A stretch of 64,000 nt of DNA, from assembly GCF_002803155.1 (NCBI RefSeq), contig NZ_NNBP01000015.1, positions 62,001 to 126,000 of the forward strand, in the 5' to 3' direction. Below, piece after piece: positions 1 through 7,787 of the stretch. The notes under the pieces are model-generated. The model did not search any database. It was not told the DNA's origin and saw nothing but the letters and a program-made list of their open reading frames with translations. The stretch is from Streptomyces sp. CB02959 (lineage in GTDB: Bacteria > Actinomycetota > Actinomycetes > Streptomycetales > Streptomycetaceae). The position numbers and the translations under genes are program-made. How positions within the stretch are numbered: the first letter of the stretch is position 1; each line of letters starts with the position of its first letter.

Positions 1-2
1 TC

Positions 3-206
3 TCGCTGGCCTCCGACATCTACGGCCACAACCTCTCCGGCTTCTTCTGGGACTGGCTCTACGGCGCCAAGACCCCGCCGATGCCCGGACACCCCGAGTG
101 GAAGCCGCAGGCGGCCCAGAAGCTCCCGGTGAACGGGCAGAAGCCCCAATCGGCGGAGCGGCAGGTGATGACCACGCCGGGTGCGCCGCACCTCCACAAG
201 GGGTGA
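3..206 (+). CDS. M1-family metallopeptidase, C-terminal end (partial)
   Basis: Only the last 67 codons are present; the reading frame is open from the left edge and stops at TGA. The visible tail contains an aromatic segment (SGFFWDWLYGAKTPPMPG) followed by a hydrophilic Pro/Gln/Lys-rich end. Streptomyces secreted or lipoprotein M1 aminopeptidases commonly finish with a helical-repeat segment of this kind, and one lies upstream of hflX in related genomes as I remember it. The zinc site (HExxH) would be outside the window, so catalytic competence cannot be judged. The family call rests on the tail and the context, so it is tentative. Confidence 0.55.
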   Translation, partial: SLASDIYGHNLSGFFWDWLYGAKTPPMPGHPEWKPQAAQKLPVNGQKPQSAERQVMTTPGAPHLHKG

Positions 207-444
207 GGGCCGCCGGGAGCGGGTGCCGCGCGGCCCGTACGGGAGCCCGGTGGTCCGTCCGGGGAACACCGGAAAACCCGCGTGACGCCCGTCTCCCGGC
301 CGTGCGACCATCAACGGGTCGACACCGGCCGGCGCCCGGGAATCTCCGGGGCGTCCCGGACGTTGAGCAGACCGAACGGCACAGCCACCTGTCCCGGCGG
401 GACCGACCTGGTCCGCGGGGGCTCGCTACGACGCAAAGGATCAA

Positions 445-1932
445 ATGACCTCCTCTTCTTCCCTTCCGCAGGACCGGCAGCGCCTCCCCGAGAGCCTTCG
501 GGCCGACGCCCTGATGGAAGAGGACGTCGCCTGGAGCCACGAGATCGACGGGGAGCGTGACGGCGACCAGTACGACCGCTCGGCGCGCGCGGCACTGCGC
601 CGCGTCGCCGGGCTCTCCACCGAGCTCGAAGACGTCACCGAGGTCGAGTACCGGCAGCTGCGCCTGGAGCGCGTGGTGCTGGTCGGCGTCTGGACGTCCG
701 GGACGGTGCAGGACGCGGAGAACTCCCTCGCCGAGCTGGCCGCGCTGGCCGAGACCGCCGGCGCGATGGTCCTCGACGGCGTCGTCCAGCGCCGCGACAA
801 GCCGGACCCGGCCACCTACATCGGCTCCGGCAAGGCCCTGGAGCTGCGCGACATCGTGCTGGAGTCCGGGGCCGACACCGTGGTCTGCGACGGTGAGCTC
901 TCCCCGGGCCAGCTGATCCACCTGGAGGACGTCGTCAAGGTCAAGGTGGTCGACCGGACCGCCCTGATCCTCGACATCTTCGCCCAGCACGCCAAGTCCC
1001 GGGAGGGCAAGGCGCAGGTCTCGCTGGCGCAGATGCAGTACATGCTGCCCAGGCTCCGCGGCTGGGGCCAGTCGCTGTCCCGGCAGATGGGTGGCGGTGG
1101 CTCCGGTTCGGCGGGCGGCGGTATGGCCACCCGTGGTCCCGGTGAGACCAAGATCGAGACGGACCGGCGGCGGATCCGCGAGAAGATGGCGAAGATGCGC
1201 CGGGAGATCGCGGAGATGAAGACCGGCCGGGACGTCAAGCGCCAGGAGCGCCGGCGCAACAAGGTCCCCTCGGTCGCCATCGCCGGCTACACCAACGCCG
1301 GCAAGTCCTCGCTGCTCAACCGCCTCACCGGCGCCGGAGTCCTGGTGGAGAACGCGCTGTTCGCCACCCTGGACCCGACCGTCCGGCGGGCCGAGACCCC
1401 CAGCGGGCGGCTCTACACCCTCGCCGACACCGTCGGCTTCGTCCGCCACCTGCCGCACCACCTCGTCGAGGCGTTCCGCTCCACGATGGAGGAGGTCGCC
1501 GACGCCGACCTCATCCTGCACGTGGTCGACGGCTCGCACCCGGTGCCGGAGGAGCAGCTGGCGGCGGTCCGCGAGGTGATCCGCGACGTGGGCGCCACCG
1601 AGGTGCCCGAGATCGTGGTGGTCAACAAGGCCGACGCGGCCGATCCGCTGACGCTCCAGCGGCTGCTGCGCCAGGAGAAGCGCGCCCTCGTGGTCTCCGC
1701 CCGCACGGGCGAGGGCATCACCGAGCTGCTGGACCTGCTCGACGCGGAACTCCCGCGCCCGCAGGTCGAGATCGAGGTGCTGGTGCCCTACACCCAGGGT
1801 GCCCTGGTCTCGCGGGCGCACGCCGAGGGCGAGGTCATCTCCGAGGAGCACACCGCCGACGGCACGGTCCTCAAGGCCCGGGTCCACGAAGAACTCGCCG
1901 CCGAGTTCCGGCCGTTCGTCGCGGCCGCCTGA
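445..1932 (+). CDS. hflX: GTPase HflX
   Basis: A 495-residue TRAFAC-class GTPase of the HflX family, which binds the 50S subunit and splits stalled or stress-arrested ribosomes. The N-terminal half carries the HflX nucleotide-binding-like domain, then the Gly-rich linker (GGGGSGSAGGG) and the RGPGE..KIETDRR helix that touches the ribosome. The G domain follows: P-loop GYTNAGKSS at residues 281-289, switch region LDPT, DTVGF at about 328 and NKAD at about 394. The N-terminal extension of about 60 acidic/basic residues is usual in actinobacteria. The ATG start is preceded by AAAGGA at a good distance. The gene is monocistronic and converges on the protease gene downstream, with a shared terminator between them. 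Confidence 0.95.
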   Translation: MTSSSSLPQDRQRLPESLRADALMEEDVAWSHEIDGERDGDQYDRSARAALRRVAGLSTELEDVTEVEYRQLRLERVVLVGVWTSGTVQDAENSLAELAALAETAGAMVLDGVVQRRDKPDPATYIGSGKALELRDIVLESGADTVVCDGELSPGQLIHLEDVVKVKVVDRTALILDIFAQHAKSREGKAQVSLAQMQYMLPRLRGWGQSLSRQMGGGGSGSAGGGMATRGPGETKIETDRRRIREKMAKMRREIAEMKTGRDVKRQERRRNKVPSVAIAGYTNAGKSSLLNRLTGAGVLVENALFATLDPTVRRAETPSGRLYTLADTVGFVRHLPHHLVEAFRSTMEEVADADLILHVVDGSHPVPEEQLAAVREVIRDVGATEVPEIVVVNKADAADPLTLQRLLRQEKRALVVSARTGEGITELLDLLDAELPRPQVEIEVLVPYTQGALVSRAHAEGEVISEEHTADGTVLKARVHEELAAEFRPFVAAA

Positions 1933-1964
1933 CGGCCCGGGACGGCGCCGCAGCGCGCATACGA

Positions 1965-2001
1965 CGAAGGCCCGCCACCGGTTCGCCGGGGCGGGCCTTC
2001 G
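1965..2001. terminator. Bidirectional terminator between hflX and the protease gene
   Basis: A perfect 12-bp stem (CGAAGGCCCGCC / GGCGGGCCTTCG) encloses a 13-nt loop. It lies 32 bp after the hflX stop and 63 bp after the end of the opposing gene, so it can serve both transcripts. There is no T-run, as is common in Streptomyces. Confidence 0.8.
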
Positions 2002-2064
2002 CCGTGTGCCGTGGACGGTACGGACGGGTGGCGCCGGGCCCCGGCGCCACCCCTCACGTCCCTC

Positions 2065-3249
2065 CTACTGGTTCGCCCACTTCTTGCTCATCGCGTCGAA
2101 GATCGACTTGGCCTCGGTGCCCAGGTGCGGGCCGGCCAGCCACTGGGCCGGACGCGGCCCCATCGAGGTGTTGGAGACCAGCACCGGCTTGCCGTCCGAG
2201 CCCTTGACGAACCAGGGGCCACCGGACGAACCACCGGTCATGGTGCAGCCGATCCGGTACATGGTCGGCTTCTTGGCGTCCTGCGTCAGCCGGGTCGGCT
2301 TGTCGGTGCAGGACTGCTGCGCCGCGCCGTCGAACGGCGCCTCGGCCGGGTAGCCCTGTGCCGTCAGGCTCGGGATCTTCGACATCGCCGGGGCGTTGAA
2401 GTCCACCGAGTAGGCGCCGCCGGCGATCTCCTCCAGCGACTTGCCGCCGGTGCTCTCCTCCGGCTTCACGTGCATCAGCGCGAAGTCGTACGGAGCCATC
2501 GGCACGCCCGGAACGGCGCCGCCGCCGGCGATCCACTCCTTGGACGTCGCCATGTCGTCCGCCCACCACTTGCCCGACGGAACCCGGTCCTCGAACGGCG
2601 TGGTCTTCATCTGGGCGGCCGACGCACCGGTCCGGTTGAAGTTCGGGACGAACATCATGTTCCGGTACCAACCGCCGTTCTTGCCGGCGTGCACGCAGTG
2701 CGCGGCGGTCCACACGAGGTTGGACTTGCCCGGGTGCGCCGGGTCCTTGACGACGGTGGCGGAGCAGCGGGACTCGCCCTCCGGCGTGCTGAACAGCAGC
2801 AGACCGACGCCCGCCGCGGTGGAGGTGTACGGGGTCTTCACCGGCCGCGCGGTGACCGCGGCCGGCTCCGGGTCGGTCTTGCCCTGGTCCTCGGTGATGT
2901 CCGAGGACTTGCTCGGGTCCTGCGGGGGCTTGACCTTACCGATCTTGTCCGGGTCCCAGAAGTTCTTGATGACCGGGTTGATGAACTCGCCGGCCTCGCG
3001 GAGCCACTTGTCCCTGTCCCAGTTCTTCCACTCGCCGTTCTTCCACTTGTCCAGGTCGACGCCGTGTTCCTTGAGCTTGTCCTGGAGATCCTTGGGGATC
3101 TTGATCGCACCCCCGCCCGTGGTGTCCTGGGCCGAGTCGGTCGGCTTGGCATCCGCGTTGTCGCCCGACGGCCCGCAGCCGGTCGCGGTCAGCGCCACCA
3201 CGGCGGTGAGGGCGGCGGCGGCCAGGACTGGCCGACGTATCGATCGCAT
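2065..3249 (-). CDS. Trypsin-like serine peptidase, lipoprotein
   Basis: A 394-residue secreted serine peptidase of the V8/glutamyl-endopeptidase-like S1 group. The N-terminus is a lipoprotein signal: MRSIRRP, a hydrophobic core, then the lipobox TATGC with the lipidated Cys at residue 25. Residues 30-135 are a hydrophilic Lys/Asp/Pro-rich stalk. The triad is visible: His184 in TAAHC, Asp255 in YDFALM and Ser342 in GGSSGGP. The start was chosen at the ATG with GGGGGAG upstream; the frame stays open for another 93 codons upstream but without signal-peptide character. It is transcribed divergently from the siderophore operon. The substrate is unknown. Confidence 0.85.
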   Translation of the reverse strand: MRSIRRPVLAAAALTAVVALTATGCGPSGDNADAKPTDSAQDTTGGGAIKIPKDLQDKLKEHGVDLDKWKNGEWKNWDRDKWLREAGEFINPVIKNFWDPDKIGKVKPPQDPSKSSDITEDQGKTDPEPAAVTARPVKTPYTSTAAGVGLLLFSTPEGESRCSATVVKDPAHPGKSNLVWTAAHCVHAGKNGGWYRNMMFVPNFNRTGASAAQMKTTPFEDRVPSGKWWADDMATSKEWIAGGGAVPGVPMAPYDFALMHVKPEESTGGKSLEEIAGGAYSVDFNAPAMSKIPSLTAQGYPAEAPFDGAAQQSCTDKPTRLTQDAKKPTMYRIGCTMTGGSSGGPWFVKGSDGKPVLVSNTSMGPRPAQWLAGPHLGTEAKSIFDAMSKKWANQ

Positions 3250-3533
3250 GGGTGAGTTCTCCCCCTGTGTCAAACGGACTGAGCCGGTACGGCTCATGAG
3301 CGGCACCCCGGTCCGGGTCTTGTCATGAACCGCAAGATCCGGGTGCGACCCCCCACTATGCCGGTGTTCGGGGGGACGGCGGTACCCGGGTCCCCGGTTC
3401 CCGGCCGTCAAGGATCTTGCCGTCGGCCGTGTTCCCAAGAGGGTGCCGTCGTTGGTACGTACGGGGGACGGCCGGGCTGCCCGCCGGGTCTGCGCGGTAT
3501 CCAGCAGCTCACCAGCAGGAGGACACAACTGCC

Positions 3534-4928
3534 GTGGCGTTGACCGAAACCGTGCCGGCTGCCGCGCCGCCGGCCCACGAGGGGATCCTGCGCCGCCAGT
3601 CCCTGCGTGAGTCCGCCGCCCGTACGTATGCGCGCTCGCTCCCGATCGTCCCGGTGCGCGCCCGCGGGCTGACCATCGAAGGCGCCGACGGCCGGCGCTA
3701 CCTCGACTGCCTCTCCGGAGCCGGCACCCTGGCGCTGGGCCACAACCACCCCGTGGTCCTGGAAGCCGTCCGCGCCGTCCTCGACTCCGGCGCGCCCCTG
3801 CACATCCTCGATCTGGCCACCCCGGTCAAGGACGCCTTCACCACCGAGCTGTTCGCCACCCTGCCCGGCGAGTTGGCCGAAAAGGGGCGGATCCAGTTCT
3901 GCGGCCCGGCCGGCACCGACGCCGTCGAGGCCGCCTTCACCCTCGTCCGCACCGCCACCGGCCGGGACGGCCTGACGGCCTTCTCCGGTGCCTACCACGG
4001 CATGACCGCCGGCGCCCTGGCCGCCTCCGGGGGCGCCCGCCACCCCGGCGCGGCCCGACTGCCCTACCCGTACGCCTACCGCTGCCCCTTCGGCGTCGGC
4101 GGCGAGCGCGGCGCCGAACTCTCCGCGCGCTGGACCGAGAACCTCCTCGACGACCCCAAGGGCGGGCTGTCCCGGCCCGCCGGGATGATCCTCGAACCGG
4201 TCCAGGGCGAGGGCGGCGTGATCCCCGCGCCGGCCGGCTGGCTGCGCCGGATGCGGGAGATCACCGCCGCCCGCGGCATCCCGCTCATCGTCGACGAGGT
4301 ACAGACCGGCGTCGGCCGCACCGGCACCTTCTGGGCCGTCGAGCAGAGCGGCATCGTGCCCGACGTCCTCGTCCTGTCCAAGGCGATCGGCGGCAGCCTC
4401 CCGCTCGCCGCCATCGTCTACCGCGAGGAACTCGACACCTGGCACCCCGGCGCGCACGCCGGCACCTTCCGCGGCAACCAACTCGCCATGGCCGCCGGCA
4501 CCGCCACCCTCGCCTACGTCCGCCGCAACGGCCTCGCCGCACGCGCCGCGGAGCTCGGCGCCACGATGCTCACCCGGCTCCACACGCTCGCCACCGCCCA
4601 CGACTGCATCGGCGACGTCCGCGGCCGCGGCCTGATGCTCGGCGTCGAGATCGTCGACCGGGACGCCGACGCCGACCCGCTGGGCGCCCGCCCCGCCGAC
4701 CCGGCCCTCGCCGCCGCCATCCAACGGGCCTGCCTGGACCGCGGCCTGATCGTCGAACTCGGCGGCCGGCACTCCGCCGTCGTCCGCCTGCTGCCACCCC
4801 TGACCCTCACCGACGAACAGGCGGACGCGGTCCTCGACCGCCTCGCCGACGCCATCGCGGCAGCCGTCCGCACCACCCCCGGGCCCATGGGCTCGTCCCC
4901 CACCACCCTGCGAGGCACCCCCGCATGA
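3534..4928 (+). CDS. Diaminobutyrate-type class III aminotransferase (siderophore operon)
   Basis: A 464-residue PLP-dependent class III aminotransferase of the 2,4-diaminobutyrate:2-oxoglutarate group (the RhbA/EctB/Dat branch). It would make L-2,4-diaminobutyrate from aspartate semialdehyde and glutamate. Family motifs in order are YLDCLSGAGTLALGHNHP, FCGPAGTDAVEAA, AYHGMT, LEPVQGEGG, IVDEVQTGVGRTG and the cofactor lysine in LSKAIGG. The GTG start follows AGGAGGA with a 10-nt spacer. It is the first gene of four, and its stop overlaps the next start (ATGA), so the two are translationally coupled. Upstream I see no match to the actinobacterial iron box. Confidence 0.85.
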   Translation: MALTETVPAAAPPAHEGILRRQSLRESAARTYARSLPIVPVRARGLTIEGADGRRYLDCLSGAGTLALGHNHPVVLEAVRAVLDSGAPLHILDLATPVKDAFTTELFATLPGELAEKGRIQFCGPAGTDAVEAAFTLVRTATGRDGLTAFSGAYHGMTAGALAASGGARHPGAARLPYPYAYRCPFGVGGERGAELSARWTENLLDDPKGGLSRPAGMILEPVQGEGGVIPAPAGWLRRMREITAARGIPLIVDEVQTGVGRTGTFWAVEQSGIVPDVLVLSKAIGGSLPLAAIVYREELDTWHPGAHAGTFRGNQLAMAAGTATLAYVRRNGLAARAAELGATMLTRLHTLATAHDCIGDVRGRGLMLGVEIVDRDADADPLGARPADPALAAAIQRACLDRGLIVELGGRHSAVVRLLPPLTLTDEQADAVLDRLADAIAAAVRTTPGPMGSSPTTLRGTPA

Positions 4929-6949
4929 ACGAACGCCCCGGCCCCGACGGCATCCAGGCGGCCGAACGGCTCCCCGCCCACCACCCGGGCGCCGGCCTCA
5001 TCGAGCCGTCCGTCCCCCGCCAGCAGCGCCGCCCCGGCGACGACACCTGCCACCAGCAGACCCCGGCCGCCGGCCGCCGCGCCCCCGGCCGGTACGACCC
5101 CGTGCGCCACCCCGACGCCGACCCCCTCGACCACCCGGACCCGGCCGTCGCCGCCGACGCCGCCGGCATCGAGAACCTGCTCCGCTGCTGGCTCCGCGAA
5201 CACGGCACCCCCCGCCCGGCCGGCGGCCGGCTGCGCCTCCCGCTGCACGCCACCGCCACCGCCCTGCACATCCCCGTCCGCTACTGGTCCCCCACCGGCT
5301 GGCACCGCCTGGGCGCCCCCACCCTCGAAGGGACCCCGCCCGGCTCCGCCCCGCTGGACGCCGTCACGCTCGCCGCCCTGCTGCGCCGCGAAGCCGCGCA
5401 CGGCGGCGACCGGCGGGCCTCGGACGGCGGCGAACACCGGGTCGCCGACGGCGACGAGCCGCCCGCCGCCGACGACGCCCCGCAGGCCCCGGACGGCGAC
5501 GGCGCCGAACTGGTCGGCCGGGTCGCCAACTCCGTCCGGACCACCGCCCTGTTCATCGCCGACCGGCGCGCCCACCCTGCCGAGGACCAGGGCTCCCGAT
5601 TCCTCGAAGCCGAACAGTCGCTCCTCCTGGGCCACCCCCTGCACCCCACGCCCAAGAGCCGCGAGGGCCTCACCGACGCGGAGACCCGCGCCTACTCGCC
5701 CGAACTCCGCGGCGCCTTCCCCCTGCACTGGATGGCCGTCCACCCCTCCGCGGTCGCCGCCGACTCCGCCTGGACCGAGCGCGGCCGCACCGTACCTGCC
5801 GCGCAACTCGCCACCGAACTCGCCGGCGACGGGCTGCCGCTCCCCGACGGCACCGTGCCGCTGCCGCTCCACCCCTGGCAGGCCCGGGACCTCGCCGCCC
5901 GCCCGGAGACCGCCGCGCTGCGCGACGCCGGACTGCTGCACGACCTCGGCCCGCACGGCCCCCGCTGGTACCCCACCTCCTCCGTCCGCACGGTCTGCCG
6001 CCCCGGCGCTCCCGCGATGCTCAAGCTCTCCCTCGGCCTGCGCATCACCAACTCCCGCCGCGAGAACCTCCGCAAGGAACTGGTGCGCGGCGTCGAGGTG
6101 CACCGGCTGCTGCGCACCGGCCTGGGCGCGCAGTGGCGGGCCGCCTTCCCCGGCGCCCCCGGCTTCGACATCGTCCGCGACCCCGCCTACCTCGCCGTCG
6201 ACGGCGTGGACGGCGCCCCCGTCCAGGGCCTCGACGTCGTCATCCGCCACCAGCCGTTCGGCCCCACCGACGACGCCGTGTGCATCGCCGGGCTCACCGC
6301 CCCGCGCCCCTGGCCCGGCCACGGCGCGATGCGCTCCCGCCTGGAAAGCGTGGTCGGCGCGCTCAGCGCCCGCACCGGGCGGCCGGCCGGCGCGGTGGCC
6401 ACCGAATGGTTCCTGCGCTACCTCGAAGCGGTCGTCCGCCCCGTCCTCTGGCTCGACGGGACGGCCGGCGTCGCCCTGGAGGCCCACCAGCAGAACACCC
6501 TCGTCCTGCTGGACGCCGACGGCTGGCCGGCCGGCGGCCGCTACCGCGACAACCAGGGCTACTACTTCCGGACCTCCCATCGCGCCGAACTGGAGCGCCG
6601 ACTGCCCGGCATCGGCACCACCAGCGACACCTTCGTCGCCGACGACGTCACCGACGAGCGCTTCGCCTACTACCTCGGCATCAACAACGTCCTCGGCCTC
6701 ATCGGGGCGTTCGGCGCGGCCCGCCTGATCCGCGAGGAGATCCTGCTCGCCGCCTTCCGGCGGTTCCTCGCCGACGCCGCGACGGCCCCCCGCGCCCACC
6801 GCTCGACGCTGCCGGAGCGGCTGCTCTCCGCCCGCACCCTGCGCTGCAAGGCCAACCTCGCGACCCGGCTGCACGGCCTGGACGAACTCGTCGGCCCGGT
6901 CGACACCCAGTCCGTCTACGTCACCCTGGCCAATCCACTCGCGCCCTAG
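4925..6949 (+). CDS. NIS siderophore synthetase, IucA/IucC family (first)
   Basis: A 674-residue ATP-dependent NRPS-independent siderophore synthetase. These enzymes adenylate a carboxylate (citrate, succinate or an intermediate) and condense it with an amine or hydroxylamine. Diagnostic blocks are GHPLHPTPKSREG at about residue 236, PLPLHPWQ, the SSVRT..LKLSLGLRITNSRREN core, and EAHQQNTL; a FhuF-like C-terminal region begins with DNQGYYFRTS. The first 90 residues are Pro/Arg/Asp-rich and poorly conserved, so a later start is possible, but the ATGA overlap with the aminotransferase supports this one. A second synthetase closes the operon, as in RhbC/RhbF-type pathways. Confidence 0.85.
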   Translation: MNERPGPDGIQAAERLPAHHPGAGLIEPSVPRQQRRPGDDTCHQQTPAAGRRAPGRYDPVRHPDADPLDHPDPAVAADAAGIENLLRCWLREHGTPRPAGGRLRLPLHATATALHIPVRYWSPTGWHRLGAPTLEGTPPGSAPLDAVTLAALLRREAAHGGDRRASDGGEHRVADGDEPPAADDAPQAPDGDGAELVGRVANSVRTTALFIADRRAHPAEDQGSRFLEAEQSLLLGHPLHPTPKSREGLTDAETRAYSPELRGAFPLHWMAVHPSAVAADSAWTERGRTVPAAQLATELAGDGLPLPDGTVPLPLHPWQARDLAARPETAALRDAGLLHDLGPHGPRWYPTSSVRTVCRPGAPAMLKLSLGLRITNSRRENLRKELVRGVEVHRLLRTGLGAQWRAAFPGAPGFDIVRDPAYLAVDGVDGAPVQGLDVVIRHQPFGPTDDAVCIAGLTAPRPWPGHGAMRSRLESVVGALSARTGRPAGAVATEWFLRYLEAVVRPVLWLDGTAGVALEAHQQNTLVLLDADGWPAGGRYRDNQGYYFRTSHRAELERRLPGIGTTSDTFVADDVTDERFAYYLGINNVLGLIGAFGAARLIREEILLAAFRRFLADAATAPRAHRSTLPERLLSARTLRCKANLATRLHGLDELVGPVDTQSVYVTLANPLAP

Positions 6950-6953
6950 GCCG

Positions 6954-6980
6954 TGTCGTCACTGTCGTCACTGTCGTCCC
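6954..6980. repeat. Three tandem 9-bp repeats between siderophore genes
   Basis: TGTCGTCAC occurs twice in tandem, followed by a third copy ending CCC, in the 53-bp gap between the first synthetase and the acyltransferase gene. The ribosome binding site AGGAG of the next gene starts 10 nt further on. Confidence 0.8.
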
Positions 6981-7002
6981 CAGTCCCCCAGGAGTGCGTC
7001 AC

Positions 7003-7683
7003 GTGCCACCGACCGAATCCGGCCTCACCTCCGCGCCGGACGACACCCTCGGCGACCTGCCCGCGCCCGACAACGGCGCGGCGCCGCCCGCTGCCCCCAC
7101 CCCGGCCGCGGGCCCGCTCCTGGACGACCTGGCCGGCTGGCCGCCGGCCGACACCCCCGCCGGGCCGTTCGCCCTCGTCCCCGTGGACCCGGACCGCGAC
7201 CTGGACCGGATCACCGCCTGGATGAACGACCCCGCCGTCGCCGCCTTCTGGGAGTTGGCCGGCTCCCCGGAGATCACCGCCGCCCACCTGCGCCCCCAAC
7301 TCGCCGGCGACGGCCGCAGCGTGCCCTGCCTGGGCGTCCTGGACGGCGTCCCGATGAGCTACTGGGAGATCTACCGCGCCGACCTGGACCGGGTCGCCCG
7401 CTACTACCGGGCCCGGCCCCACGACACCGGCATCCACCTGCTCATCGGCGGCGGCCACCACCGCGGCCGCGGCCTCGGCACGGCGCTGCTCCGCGCCACC
7501 GCCGACCTCGTCCTGGACCACCGCCCGCGGTGCGGCCGCGTCATCGCCGAACCCGACCTGCGCAACACCGCCTCCGTCGCCGCGTTCCTCGGCGCCGGCT
7601 TCCGCTACGCCGAGGAGATCCAACTCCCGGAGAAACGCGCGGCGCTGATGGTCCGCGACCGCGCCCACCGCCACCAGCTCTGA
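7003..7683 (+). CDS. GNAT-type siderophore N-acyltransferase (IucB/RhbD-like)
   Basis: A 226-residue acyltransferase of the IucB/RhbD/MbtK-like GNAT group, expected to acylate the amine or hydroxylamine of the siderophore building block from an acyl-CoA. The first 45 residues are Pro/Ala-rich. The catalytic fold follows: FALVPVDPDRDLDRITAWMNDPAVAAFW, PMSYWEIYRADLDRVARYY, and the acyl-CoA pyrophosphate loop GGGHHRGRGLGTALL at about 147-161, then the family-typical EPDLRNTASVAAFLGAGFRY. The GTG start has AGGAG 8 nt upstream. It lies third in the operon between two synthetases, the place RhbD takes in rhizobactin clusters. Confidence 0.85.
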   Translation: MPPTESGLTSAPDDTLGDLPAPDNGAAPPAAPTPAAGPLLDDLAGWPPADTPAGPFALVPVDPDRDLDRITAWMNDPAVAAFWELAGSPEITAAHLRPQLAGDGRSVPCLGVLDGVPMSYWEIYRADLDRVARYYRARPHDTGIHLLIGGGHHRGRGLGTALLRATADLVLDHRPRCGRVIAEPDLRNTASVAAFLGAGFRYAEEIQLPEKRAALMVRDRAHRHQL

Positions 7684-7787
7684 CCCCGGGGCCGTCCGTC
7701 GACGGCCCCGGTCCGGTCCGCCATCCATCCGCCGGCCCGGTTGTCCCCCGCACGAGCCGGTCCGGTCCCGTACCGAGGAGTCCCACC

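Noticed and set aside
3250..3533. Iron box expected before the siderophore operon
   Set aside because: I compared the gap by eye with TTAGGTTAGGCTCACCTAA and found no acceptable match, so no iron-regulator site is annotated there.
4514..6874. 786-codon minus-strand frame opposite the siderophore genes
   Set aside because: Gly/Ala/Val-rich antisense shadow caused by GC bias. The + strand carries conserved IucA/IucC motifs over the same span.
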